Source: NORP181 sp047623555 (GTDB taxonomy: Bacteria; Pseudomonadota; Alphaproteobacteria; Rhodobacterales; Rhodobacteraceae). Taken from it: a stretch of 47,913 nt of DNA. Below are positions 26,395 through 34,781 of this stretch, in pieces. A program made the position numbers and the translations under genes. Location: the NCBI GenBank assembly GCA_047623555.1, contig JBLHMP010000024.1:1-47913 (forward strand), in the 5' to 3' direction. Under the pieces are notes generated by a model. It made no database searches. It worked only from the letters and a program-made list of their open reading frames with translations, and had not been told where the DNA came from. Position 1 is the first letter of the stretch. Every line of letters starts with the position of its first letter.

Positions 26395-27081
26395 ATGCCC
26401 CAACAGCTCAGCTTTGATTTGCCCTCCAAAGTTGCCCTGGGCCGCGAGGACTATTTCGTTTCACACGCCAATGCGCTGGCTGTGATTCTGATTGACGCGC
26501 CGCAAAACTGGCCCGGCGGCAAGCTGATCCTGAGCGGACCCGAGGGCGCTGGCAAAACCCATCTTGTGCATGTCTGGGCCGCCCAGACCGGTGCCCGTAT
26601 CATCAACGCCCGTGATCTTTGCGAAGCCGACGTGCCGGAACTGGCCCAAGGCCCGGTCGCGGTTGAGGACGTGCCGGATATTGCCGCCGATGGGCCTGCG
26701 CAAACCGCGCTGTTTCATCTGCATAATCTGGTTCTGGCCGAGGGGCATACCCTGCTGTTGACCGGCCGCGCCACACCAAACCTGTGGGCGCTGCCACTGC
26801 CCGATCTGCAAAGCCGCATTGACGCCGCACTACATGTGGCGCTGGATCATCCTGATGACAGCCTGTTGGCGGCGGTTGTGGCCAAGCTGTTTAACGACCG
26901 ACAGATCATGCCGCACCCTGACGTTATTCCCTATCTGGTACGCCATATGGACCGGTCGCTGAACGCCGCCGCACAGATCGTGACACGGCTGGATCGCGCC
27001 TCGCTGGACGAACGCCGGTCCCTGTCGCGCGCATTGGCTGCGCGAATATTGGCCGAAACGGATGATCAAGGCACGCCCTGA
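26395..27081 (+). CDS. hdaA: DnaA inactivator HdaA
   Basis: 228-residue AAA+ protein similar to DnaA domain III. The N-terminal QLSFDL is the clamp-binding motif that docks on DnaN, and the Walker A motif is GPEGAGKTH. The helical lid domain contains VRHMDRSLNAAAQIVTRLD. With the loaded sliding clamp, Hda stimulates ATP hydrolysis by DnaA and limits re-initiation. The Walker B region (VAVEDVPD) has the acidic residues, and the sensor-II-like part is shortened as in the family. Overlap-tight to the AI-2E gene upstream; ppk1 follows after 62 bases. Confidence 0.92.
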   Translation: MPQQLSFDLPSKVALGREDYFVSHANALAVILIDAPQNWPGGKLILSGPEGAGKTHLVHVWAAQTGARIINARDLCEADVPELAQGPVAVEDVPDIAADGPAQTALFHLHNLVLAEGHTLLLTGRATPNLWALPLPDLQSRIDAALHVALDHPDDSLLAAVVAKLFNDRQIMPHPDVIPYLVRHMDRSLNAAAQIVTRLDRASLDERRSLSRALAARILAETDDQGTP

Positions 27082-27143
27082 CTTTGTAAAAATCTGGAAA
27101 CAGGTATTGCTTTCCGCGCGCATCCGCCTTTAGCACTTTATCT

Positions 27144-29318
27144 ATGACACATGCAGATTTCCTGACCGCACCCTTTCCTGACCCTATCGACATGCCCGAC
27201 CTCGACATCACCGGGCCAGGACGATTTTTCAACCGCGAGCTAAGTTGGCTGGGCTTCAACTGGCGCGTGCTCGAAGAGGCGGAAAACACCCGCGTGCCGT
27301 TGCTCGAACGGCTGCGGTTTTTGTCGATATCAGCCAATAACCTCGACGAATTTTATACCGTTCGTGTCGCTGGTCTGCGCGAATTGGCCCATGCCGGTAA
27401 TGTCACACCAGCAGCTGATGGTATATCTCCGGCTGAGCAACTGGTGCTGATCGACGAAAACGCCCGCCGTCTGATGCATGCCCAGCAAAAGGCTCTGGGC
27501 GTTTTGCAAAACGAACTGGCCGCCGAAGGCATATCTATCCTGACCCGCACCGATCTGAATGTTGCCGATGAAAAATATCTGGCAGATGTGTTTTTGCAGC
27601 AGGTGTTTCCGGTGCTGTCACCCCTAGCCGTAGACCCGGCGCATCCCTTCCCGTTTATCCCCAACACCGGCTATGTGCTGGCCATGCAGCTTGAGAGGAT
27701 ACGCGACAAACGCGCGTTGCAGGCGCTTTTGCCGATTCCGCAACAGATCGACCGGTTCATCCGATTGCCATCCTTGGGCCGTGATCTTCGGTTTTTGCCA
27801 ATGGAGCAATTGTTGCTGTTGCAAATCGACAGCCTGTTCCCCGGCTACCGCATCAAAGCGCATTTTGAATTCCGCGTGTTGCGCGACAGCGATCTGGAAG
27901 TCGAAGAAGAAGCCGAAGATCTGGTGCGTGAATTCGAAGTCGCGTTGAAACGCCGTCGTCGCGGCAAGGTTATCCGGCTGACCCATTCGGCGGGGGCTCC
28001 GACCAAATTGATGGCGACGGTTATTCGCGAACTGGCGGTTGACCCTGACGAAGTGTTTGAAATTGATGGCATGATTGGCGTCGCTGATTTGGGCGAACTG
28101 GTGGCCGATGATCGACCCGATTTGCAATGGCCACAATTCACCCCGCGCGTGCCCGAACGGGTGACGGATTTTGAGGGCGATATGTTTGCCGCAATCCGGC
28201 AAAAAGACATGTTGTTGCATCACCCCTACGAGACCTTTGATATGGTGATCCGCTTTCTGCAGCAGGCCGCGGGTGACCCCAATGTGGTGGCGATCAAGCA
28301 GACGCTGTACCGCACATCGCGCAACTCGCCCATCGTTGAGGCCCTGTGCGAAGCGGCCGAAGATGGCAAATCTGTCACCGCGTTGATTGAGCTGAAAGCG
28401 CGGTTTGACGAGGCCGCCAACATCCGCCAATCGCGGCGTTTGGAACGGGCCGGGGCACATGTGGTTTATGGCTTTCTTGATCTGAAAACCCACGCCAAGA
28501 TAAGCATCGTAGTGCGTCGCGAAGGCGATAAACTGGTGACCTATACCCATTACGGCACGGGCAATTACCATCCGATCACGGCGCGTATTTATACCGATCT
28601 GTCGTTCTTTACCTGTAACGAGGTGTTGGGGCGTGACGCTGCCAAAGTGTTTAATTTTCTGTCCGGTTATGCCCAGCCAGATTCATTGGAAAATCTGGCG
28701 ATCTCGCCGATCTCGCTAAAACAGCGGCTGATCGAAAAGATTGAGGCGGAAATAGAGTTCGCAAAGGCCGGGAAACCCGCCGAAATCTGGGCCAAGATGA
28801 ATTCGCTGATCGACCCAGAGGTGATCGACGCATTGTACCGCGGCAGTCAGGGCGGCGTCAAAATCTCGCTGGTGATCCGCGGGATTTGCGGACTGCGACC
28901 GGGGATCAAAGGCCTGAGCGAAAACATAAGGGTCAAGTCCATTGTTGGCCGGTTTCTGGAACATTCGCGCATTGTCTGTTTTGGCAATGGTCACGGGCTG
29001 CCCAGCAAAAAGGCGCGGGTTTATATCTCGTCTGCGGATTGGATGGGGCGCAATCTGAATCGGCGGGTCGAGACCCTGATAGAAATCACCAATGCCACCG
29101 TTAAGGCACAGATTGTCAGTCAGGTGATGGCCGCAAACCTGGCAGATGTGGCGCAAAGCTGGGTTATGCATGGCGATGGAGCGTTTACCAGAACACCGAT
29201 TCCAGAAGGCGAATTTGCCTTTAACTGCCACCGTTTCTTTATGGAAAACCCGTCCTTGTCAGGGCGCGGTTCGGCCGGCGCATCGGATGTGCCGAAACTA
29301 ACCCATACTGAGGATTGA
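27144..29318 (+). CDS. ppk1: Polyphosphate kinase 1
   Basis: 724-residue PPK1, reversibly polymerising the gamma-phosphate of ATP into polyphosphate. The N-terminal helix bundle starts FFNRELSWLGFNWRVLEEA. The catalytic part has THYGTGNYHPITARIYTD (its first His is the phosphorylated residue in homologues) and FLEHSRIVCFGNG (second catalytic His). ADWMGRNLNRRVE near the C-terminus is conserved. Full length with no disruption. ppx follows four bases later, so synthesis and degradation are co-transcribed. Confidence 0.97.
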   Translation: MTHADFLTAPFPDPIDMPDLDITGPGRFFNRELSWLGFNWRVLEEAENTRVPLLERLRFLSISANNLDEFYTVRVAGLRELAHAGNVTPAADGISPAEQLVLIDENARRLMHAQQKALGVLQNELAAEGISILTRTDLNVADEKYLADVFLQQVFPVLSPLAVDPAHPFPFIPNTGYVLAMQLERIRDKRALQALLPIPQQIDRFIRLPSLGRDLRFLPMEQLLLLQIDSLFPGYRIKAHFEFRVLRDSDLEVEEEAEDLVREFEVALKRRRRGKVIRLTHSAGAPTKLMATVIRELAVDPDEVFEIDGMIGVADLGELVADDRPDLQWPQFTPRVPERVTDFEGDMFAAIRQKDMLLHHPYETFDMVIRFLQQAAGDPNVVAIKQTLYRTSRNSPIVEALCEAAEDGKSVTALIELKARFDEAANIRQSRRLERAGAHVVYGFLDLKTHAKISIVVRREGDKLVTYTHYGTGNYHPITARIYTDLSFFTCNEVLGRDAAKVFNFLSGYAQPDSLENLAISPISLKQRLIEKIEAEIEFAKAGKPAEIWAKMNSLIDPEVIDALYRGSQGGVKISLVIRGICGLRPGIKGLSENIRVKSIVGRFLEHSRIVCFGNGHGLPSKKARVYISSADWMGRNLNRRVETLIEITNATVKAQIVSQVMAANLADVAQSWVMHGDGAFTRTPIPEGEFAFNCHRFFMENPSLSGRGSAGASDVPKLTHTED

Positions 29319-29322
29319 GGCC

Positions 29323-30873
29323 ATGGGTAAACCAAGCAGCTCAACTGACACGACCGAATGGGGGCCGTTTGGACGCCCGCTATTTGACGATCCGGGAACG
29401 CGTGGTTTGTCGCGTGTCGGGGTGGTCGATGTTGGTTCAAATTCGGTTCGGATGGTTGTTTTTGATGGCGCTGCGCGCTCTCCGGCGTATTTCTTTAACG
29501 AAAAAATCATGTGTGCGTTGGGCGCCGGGCTCGCCGAAACCGGGCGATTGAACCCCAAAGGACGCGTGCGGGCACTGGCCGCGATTCAGCGATTTCAGCA
29601 TTTGGCGCGTGGCATGGGATTGCCCCCGTTGACGGCGGTGGCCACGGCAGCGGTGCGCGACGCCACCGACGGGCCCGATTTTCGCGACGAGGTCGAGCGT
29701 GAAACCGGGCTACGCATCTGGGTCATTCGTGGCGAAGAAGAGGCCCGATTGTCGGCCCAGGGTGTGTTGTTGGGCTGGCCGGGATCATATGGGCTCGTCT
29801 GTGATATTGGCGGTGCCTCGCTTGAGTTGGCGGAAATTGCCGATGGGCGGGTTGGCAAACGGGTGACGTCCGAACTTGGCCCGCTCAAGCTGCGCGATAT
29901 CAAAGGCGGGCAAGCGGGACGCAAGAAACACATCATCCAGGTTCTAAGCGGCCTAAGCGAGAAAATGGGCCCTCAGCACGACCGACTATTTCTGGTTGGC
30001 GGCAGTTGGCGCGCCATTGCCCGCATCGACATGGCGCGGCGCAAATACCCGATGAAAGTGCTGCATGAATACCGGATGCGCGGCAAAGACGTGCGCGCAA
30101 CGATCAATTACATCAATGCGAACAGCCTTGAGACGTTGCAGGCGGAATGCGGTATATCTTCGGCGCGGATGGCGTTGGTGCCTATTGCGGCAGAGGTTCT
30201 TGGCCAGTTGATCCGCACATTCAAACCCCAGGATATCGCGATTTCCAGCTATGGCATCCGCGAAGGCATGCTGTACGAACAGATGCCACAACGGCTGCGC
30301 GATCGTGATCCGCTGATCGAGGCCTGCCGGTTTGCCGAGGCCAAAGACGCCCGTCTGCCAGGGTTTGGTAAAACGCTGTACCAATTTGTCATGCCGCTGT
30401 TCAAATCCGCTCCTGTGGCGCAGAAACGTCTGACCAAAGCGGCCTGTCTGTTGCATGATGTAAGTTGGCGCGCACATCCTGATTTTCGCGCCGAAGTGTG
30501 TTTTGACAATGCAACCCGCGCCAATCTGGGCGGGCTGAAACATTCGGAGCGGGTGTTTTTGGGGCTGGCGTTGCTGCACCGCTATCGCAACAAACGCGAA
30601 GGCACCCGGTTTGTGGATCTCTATGATCTGTTGGATGACAAGGGGCAAAAACAGGCCGCGATATTGGGCAAAGCGATGCGCTTTGGCGCGATGTTATGGA
30701 TGCGTAAGGATGCGCAAATGGGCACCTTGCGATGGCAGCCGAAAAAGAAACTCCTGGAATTGCAGTTGTCGGCTGAGGCCACCCCTTTGTTTGGCGAGGT
30801 GGCCGAGGCCCGGTTTATGTCGCTGGCAAATGCCATGGATGCCGACGTTTTGATCAAGCGGCTAAAGAAATGA
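29323..30873 (+). CDS. ppx: Exopolyphosphatase
   Basis: 516-residue Ppx/GppA family enzyme. The ASKHA ATPase core is visible as GVVDVGSNSVRMVVFDG, TAAVRDATDG and CDIGGASLELAEI. A helical HD-like domain (LLHDVSWRAHPDF) follows, as in alphaproteobacterial exopolyphosphatases. It releases phosphate from polyphosphate chain ends, or acts on (p)ppGpp in GppA-like members. Four bases after ppk1, and followed by a double terminator. Confidence 0.94.
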   Translation: MGKPSSSTDTTEWGPFGRPLFDDPGTRGLSRVGVVDVGSNSVRMVVFDGAARSPAYFFNEKIMCALGAGLAETGRLNPKGRVRALAAIQRFQHLARGMGLPPLTAVATAAVRDATDGPDFRDEVERETGLRIWVIRGEEEARLSAQGVLLGWPGSYGLVCDIGGASLELAEIADGRVGKRVTSELGPLKLRDIKGGQAGRKKHIIQVLSGLSEKMGPQHDRLFLVGGSWRAIARIDMARRKYPMKVLHEYRMRGKDVRATINYINANSLETLQAECGISSARMALVPIAAEVLGQLIRTFKPQDIAISSYGIREGMLYEQMPQRLRDRDPLIEACRFAEAKDARLPGFGKTLYQFVMPLFKSAPVAQKRLTKAACLLHDVSWRAHPDFRAEVCFDNATRANLGGLKHSERVFLGLALLHRYRNKREGTRFVDLYDLLDDKGQKQAAILGKAMRFGAMLWMRKDAQMGTLRWQPKKKLLELQLSAEATPLFGEVAEARFMSLANAMDADVLIKRLKK

Positions 30874-30924
30874 GACGGGCCTGAAGGCCCGCCACGAGAT
30901 GTTTTCTTTTTCATCCTGAAAAAG
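30874..30924. terminator. Double hairpin terminator after ppx
   Basis: Hairpin GGGCC-TGAA-GGCCC right after the ppx stop, with a T-rich run, then CTTTTTCA-TCC-TGAAAAAG at 30906-30924 (8-bp stem). The second hairpin has A/T tracts on both strands and can stop transcription from both convergent sides. Confidence 0.75.
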
Positions 30925-30928
30925 ATCA

Positions 30929-30954
30929 GCCTCCGGCGGGGATATTTTTAGAAA
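30929..30954. repeat. Dispersed CCTCCGGCGG element, copy 1
   Basis: GCCTCCGGCGGGGATATTTT followed by A-rich sequence. It sits between convergent genes and shares its first 11 bases and overall layout with the copy at 47208. Such elements are, as I recall, frequent in Rhodobacteraceae intergenic regions. Confidence 0.6.
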
Positions 30955-30962
30955 TTGGAACC

Positions 30963-31316
30963 TTAGATGTCTATTTCGTCCTCGTTCGGTTCTTTGGGGT
31001 CTGCATCTGGTTTGAGGCGGATGATGATATTGCCGTTGGGTAATATTTCAGGGGCGGAATAGCGGCTCCAATCCTGAACCTCGTCCAGCAATTCAGTAAA
31101 AGCCGGACCCATTTCAGTCATGAAATTCAGCAACGATGGGCCAGCCTGCTGTGCCAAATCCTGCAGATTATCCAACGCAGGGGCCATTTCCTCGCGCAAG
31201 CCTTCAAAAAACATTTCAGCGCCGCGTTGCATCAGGCTTGGCGGGTCCTGTTCTTGCGCGACGGCCGGAACGCTAAGAAGGGCAACTGCAAAAGCAAGGC
31301 TGGCGGATTGTTTCAT
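30963..31316 (-). CDS. Small secreted protein of unknown function (often misnamed AAA+ ATPase)
   Basis: 117 residues. Signal peptide MKQSASLAFAVALLSVPAVA, with cleavage expected before QEQDP. A helical stretch contains MQRGAEMFFEGLREEMAPAL, then WSRYSAPEILPNGNIIIRLK and an acidic tail (EPNEDEIDI). The frame is open 40 codons further upstream, but the signal peptide fixes the start at 31316. Homologues in Rhodobacteraceae are, from memory, labelled AAA+ family ATPase; there is no P-loop, so that name is wrong. Probably periplasmic, function unknown. Confidence 0.82.
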   Translation of the reverse strand: MKQSASLAFAVALLSVPAVAQEQDPPSLMQRGAEMFFEGLREEMAPALDNLQDLAQQAGPSLLNFMTEMGPAFTELLDEVQDWSRYSAPEILPNGNIIIRLKPDADPKEPNEDEIDI

Positions 31317-31354
31317 ACCATAAATATAGGGACGAAAACCGGTTTCGGAAAGGG

Positions 31355-32368
31355 TCAGATCGCAATATCCAGAGAAACCGGGAAATGATCGGATGCGGCC
31401 AGCAACGCGTTGCGCAATTTCGGCAAGTTCCAACATGGGCCGTCATCAAACGGATGCCAGATGCGCCAGACCGGGTCGTGTTCGGTTAATCCCGGTGAAA
31501 TCATGATGTAATCAAGCAAGGCCTGAAAATAGCTATCCTGACCGTGTTTTCTGAATCGAGCCGTGGTTGCGGCCACACCTGGGCAATGTTGCAGCGCCTG
31601 TCGTGCGTGTGGATCATAGAGATCATCGCCCAGAATGATCTCAACGGTAGAGCGCCCGAACAGATGTTCATATTCATCCAGACCGGGGCCATCATTCAAA
31701 TCCCCCATCAGGATCAGCGGCGTATCCTGTTCCAAATGCTGCGAAATACGCGACCGCAACCAAATCGCCTGCGCCAGTTGTTTGCGCCGGTTGGCAATTG
31801 ATATCCGCATCACCGCATCATGGGTGCGCGCACCATGCGGGGCCTTGGATTTCAGATGTGCCCCGATCAGCCGCAGTTTCTGACCTGATTTTGTCGTCAC
31901 CGCCAATTCCAACGGCGGTTTTGAGAACTGTACCAGGTCTTCGGTCGCATCAACGTCCAGATCGATACGAAAGGTGCTGTCAAAACGGGGCGAATCCGAA
32001 CTGCCTTTGCCTCCGGTTTCTTTGCCCAGCGGATCGTGTCGTACAGTCAGAACATCCGGATCGTACAACAGAGCGATTTCTTGCTGGGTATCGCTGGTAA
32101 AACCAAACGCAACGGCACGCGTTCTAAGGTTGAACGCCTCTGCAAACGCCAAAAGCGCCGTTTCGCTGCTGTGCCGACGGTTGTTATCTGGCGCTTCGAT
32201 CACCATCACCGCATCGGCATCCATTGCCGTGAACACCACGCCCAGCGCCTCAATCTGCTGTGCCCGCGTCACATCGCGCCGCCCTGACCCGCCATCGTCC
32301 ATCAACAACTGGTCCTGTTCATCAAACAGATTACTGAACCATTCGACGTTATAGGTCGCCAATCGCAT
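31355..32368 (-). CDS. Endonuclease/exonuclease/phosphatase family hydrolase
   Basis: 337-residue EEP-fold enzyme: LATYNVEWFSN at the N-terminus (catalytic Asn), MVIEAPDNN (acidic metal ligand), LIGAHLKSK, LILMGDLNDGPG (Asp/Asn pair) and the terminal AASDHFPVSLDI (catalytic Asp-His). These are the motifs of DNase I-like phosphodiesterases. The substrate (DNA, phosphoester or lipid) is unknown. No signal peptide. The start at 32368 overlaps the DjlA-like gene's stop by one base. Confidence 0.88.
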   Translation of the reverse strand: MRLATYNVEWFSNLFDEQDQLLMDDGGSGRRDVTRAQQIEALGVVFTAMDADAVMVIEAPDNNRRHSSETALLAFAEAFNLRTRAVAFGFTSDTQQEIALLYDPDVLTVRHDPLGKETGGKGSSDSPRFDSTFRIDLDVDATEDLVQFSKPPLELAVTTKSGQKLRLIGAHLKSKAPHGARTHDAVMRISIANRRKQLAQAIWLRSRISQHLEQDTPLILMGDLNDGPGLDEYEHLFGRSTVEIILGDDLYDPHARQALQHCPGVAATTARFRKHGQDSYFQALLDYIMISPGLTEHDPVWRIWHPFDDGPCWNLPKLRNALLAASDHFPVSLDIAI

Positions 32369-33048
32369 CAAATCCGCGCACTGTTGATTTCGTCCCAGGC
32401 GCGGTTGATGTCGACCATCCGTTTTTCTGCCAATTTGATCGCCTCTTCGGGGACGCCGCGCGCAAACATTGCATCTGGATGGGTTTCGCGCACCAGATTG
32501 CGCCACGCTGCGCGCACCTCTTTATAGGGCATATCCGGCGTCACCCCCAAAACCGAATAGGGGTCAGGAACAGCGTCCGGAACAAACCGCGTCTTTAGCG
32601 ACTGAAACACTGAATTGGGTAGCTCAAATATCTCAGCCACTCTTTCCAGGAACTGATCCTCGCCCGGATGATAAAACCCATCCGCCATGGCAATGTGAAA
32701 AAGCCCCTCCATCAAATCGTGCAAGGCCTTGGGATCACTTGAAAATATTCGATGAATGCGCAGCGCGTATTCTTCGTATCCTGCGATATCAGTGCGCGCC
32801 ATGTTGAAAACACGCGCGGCGCCTGCTTCGTCGATTTTTGCAATCTGGAACACTTCGCGAAAGGCAGTAACCTCATCGCGGGTCACGTGCCCATCGGCCT
32901 TGGCCATCTTGGCGCCCAGCGCGATCACCGCGATGGCAAAGCCAACCGTGCGATCTGGCGGCGCGCGCAAATAGTCAAACACGTCGGTCAGGCTTTCGCC
33001 TTTGGTCAGCGCGGCCAGCGCCTCGGATATGCGGCTCCATAAAGACAT
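32368..33048 (-). CDS. djlA: DjlA-like co-chaperone (TerB-like plus J domain)
   Basis: 226 residues in two domains: an N-terminal helical TerB-like domain (residues about 30-150, GFAIAVIALGAKMAKADGHV and FHIAMADGFYHPGEDQF) and a C-terminal J domain beginning DPYSVLGVTPDM with the HPD motif in ETHPDAM. Unlike Escherichia coli DjlA there is no N-terminal transmembrane helix, so it is probably cytosolic. It should stimulate DnaK ATPase. Tight coupling (TGATG) with the EEP hydrolase downstream. Confidence 0.88.
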   Translation of the reverse strand: MSLWSRISEALAALTKGESLTDVFDYLRAPPDRTVGFAIAVIALGAKMAKADGHVTRDEVTAFREVFQIAKIDEAGAARVFNMARTDIAGYEEYALRIHRIFSSDPKALHDLMEGLFHIAMADGFYHPGEDQFLERVAEIFELPNSVFQSLKTRFVPDAVPDPYSVLGVTPDMPYKEVRAAWRNLVRETHPDAMFARGVPEEAIKLAEKRMVDINRAWDEINSARI

Positions 33049-33057
33049 GTGGCTACC

Positions 33058-33576
33058 TTACCTTGGCTGCGCGCTGGTGTCAGCGGTTGTTTGCGGGCGC
33101 AGGATTTTCTGCATGAGCGTCAGGTCTAGCCATTGGCCGTTTTTGCGACCAACCTCGGGCAGCCGGGCAATTTCGCTAAATCCAATGCGCCTGTGAAACG
33201 TGACACCTGCGGGGTTAGCGCTGCTGACCCCGGCCCAGAGCGAATGCACCTGTTCATTGATCGCTGCCTGCTCCAGTTTCTGCATCAGGGAACGGCCCAA
33301 ACCCAACCCACGCGCCTTGGGTGAGAGCTGAATGGTATGTTCTTTGGTATGGGCATACCCCACGCCACCGCGAAACGGGAAATATGTTGCAAAGCCAATG
33401 ATTTGATCGTCCCATTCGGCCACCTGGAAACCCGGCCCACGCGATAGGATGTCCGCTGCGATCTCTGCCTGGGTCTTTTCAGCAGAGGTAAAGGTGACCA
33501 ATGTATCGCGAATGACGGCGTTCCAGATTCCGCAAATCGCGGGTGCATCGTCAGGGTGGGCCTGGCGCAGGATCAT
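33058..33576 (-). CDS. GNAT family N-acetyltransferase (phosphinothricin-type)
   Basis: 172-residue acetyl-CoA-dependent N-acetyltransferase. The acetyl-CoA-binding motif is LSPKARGLGLGRSLMQKLEQ, and AGVSSANPAGVTFHRRIGF is the conserved motif B, resembling Pat/Bar-type acetyltransferases. The actual acceptor amine is unknown. Start overlaps the VOC-protein stop by four bases, and the stop is ten bases before the DjlA-like gene's start, so these look like an operon. Confidence 0.88.
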   Translation of the reverse strand: MILRQAHPDDAPAICGIWNAVIRDTLVTFTSAEKTQAEIAADILSRGPGFQVAEWDDQIIGFATYFPFRGGVGYAHTKEHTIQLSPKARGLGLGRSLMQKLEQAAINEQVHSLWAGVSSANPAGVTFHRRIGFSEIARLPEVGRKNGQWLDLTLMQKILRPQTTADTSAQPR

Positions 33577-34178
33577 CGCAAGACACGCAATCCGTGTGGC
33601 GTTTCGATCTCAGCCATCAACGCGGCTGGTCCCGGCTCAAACACCACGCGCGGATCGGCAAAATCGCCTGACAGGGCCTGCCGAAGTGCGCCAGCATCAG
33701 GATGAGAGACCACCAGCCGCCGCAACACACATCCTGACGGCGTCAGCACCGAACTGGGATGCACCGGGCTTTGCCAGGTAATCAACGCCGGGTGCAGGTT
33801 GTCATAGGGCAGCATCCCATCCGCAGGCACCGCCATCTGCCAGCGCAGATCACCACGTTGCAGCGATACGGGGTCACCCCCGGGCAAACGGCTTAGGGTG
33901 TCGGCCATGTCGTTCGTCCGGCAAATCCAGTTGGTCAGCCTTGCAGGGCCATAAAACTGATCCAGACCAAACCAGCGTGGCCTGGTTGGCCGCGCCGCGT
34001 CCGGATCAATCGCAATTGCCTCAAGGTAAAGGCCATCGGCCAGACCCAAAAGCGCGTTATGGGTGGCAAATACGTCATGCTGGCCACCGGGCTGCATCGA
34101 CACGCCCAATGCCGTTTCAACCGCATCAATAGCGGCGTCCAGCGTTTCACCCGATACGGCAAAATGGTCCAGTAACAT
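33573..34178 (-). CDS. VOC superfamily (glyoxalase-like) protein
   Basis: 201 residues with glyoxalase-like repeats: LLDHFAVSGETLDAAIDAVE opens the first, and the pattern GGQHDVFATHNALLGLADGL is the usual beta strands with His/Glu-like metal-binding positions. Function unknown. ATG 34178 is chosen; an in-frame ATG 21 bases earlier lies inside a tandem duplication that also duplicates the ribosome-binding site (GGGAG). Confidence 0.8.
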   Translation of the reverse strand: MLLDHFAVSGETLDAAIDAVETALGVSMQPGGQHDVFATHNALLGLADGLYLEAIAIDPDAARPTRPRWFGLDQFYGPARLTNWICRTNDMADTLSRLPGGDPVSLQRGDLRWQMAVPADGMLPYDNLHPALITWQSPVHPSSVLTPSGCVLRRLVVSHPDAGALRQALSGDFADPRVVFEPGPAALMAEIETPHGLRVLR

Positions 34179-34180
34179 GT

Positions 34181-34218
34181 CTTGGCTCCCTACAGTCATC
34201 TTGGCTCCCTACAGTCAT
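34181..34218. repeat. Exact 19-bp tandem duplication at a ribosome-binding site
   Basis: The sequence CTTGGCTCCCTACAGTCAT occurs twice head to tail (34181-34199 and 34200-34218). On the minus strand each copy supplies an ATG and GGGAG, so the VOC gene has two candidate ribosome-binding sites; the more distal ATG is out of frame. Confidence 0.9.
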
Positions 34219-34295
34219 ACGGCACGTACTGTAGGCAAGCTGCATTCTATTGGAAAGGCTCCGGGTGGAAAGACATCGGGGTCGGGTTTATTTGT

Positions 34296-34781
34296 TCACA
34301 TCGCCCAGGCCAGAGCTGACCAGATAGCCGCCAGTACCGTGGGGTAAAACGTGGCTGCGAACCCGAACCCGCGCAAAGGTGGCGATATGTGATAGCCGAT
34401 CCAGAACAACAGCCGGGCAATGGCAAAACCAAAGCCCAAGACCAGAACAGCGGCCCCGCCGAGTGACAAGGACACAAACGGCCAGATCACCAGCGCCAAA
34501 ACCAGTTGTTCAATGGTGTTGGACAGTACCTTTTGATCAATCCAGGCCGAAGTTCCAGCGATGAAATCCTGCCCATCAATGCTGGCATCATCAAAAAACC
34601 GACGCATCGCCAGACGCGCGATCATCAACAGCGTCACCAACCCCGGCGCGATAAACGCACCGGGCAAGGCAATTTGCGGTGGCAAAAACGGCAGATTAGC
34701 GCGCTGCGGGCCCCATACGATGGCAAGCGCCCACACCATCCCGGCAATAATCGAGACAACGATAATTTGCCGCTTACCCAT
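34296..34781 (-). CDS. MAPEG family membrane protein
   Basis: 161 residues with about four transmembrane segments and the family pattern RANLPFLPPQIALPGAF, then IDQKVLSNTIEQLVLALVIW (conserved NTxEQ) and ARLLFWIGYH near the C-terminus. Related proteins are microsomal glutathione S-transferases and their bacterial homologues. Specific substrate unknown. Its start shares one base with the stop of methylmalonyl-CoA mutase (TGATG). Confidence 0.85.
   Translation of the reverse strand: MGKRQIIVVSIIAGMVWALAIVWGPQRANLPFLPPQIALPGAFIAPGLVTLLMIARLAMRRFFDDASIDGQDFIAGTSAWIDQKVLSNTIEQLVLALVIWPFVSLSLGGAAVLVLGFGFAIARLLFWIGYHISPPLRGFGFAATFYPTVLAAIWSALAWAM

Noticed and set aside
27624..28571. 315-codon minus-strand frame opposite ppk1
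   Set aside because: Composition (His/Gln/Phe-rich) is typical of a reverse-strand shadow, and ppk1 catalytic motifs cover the same bases.
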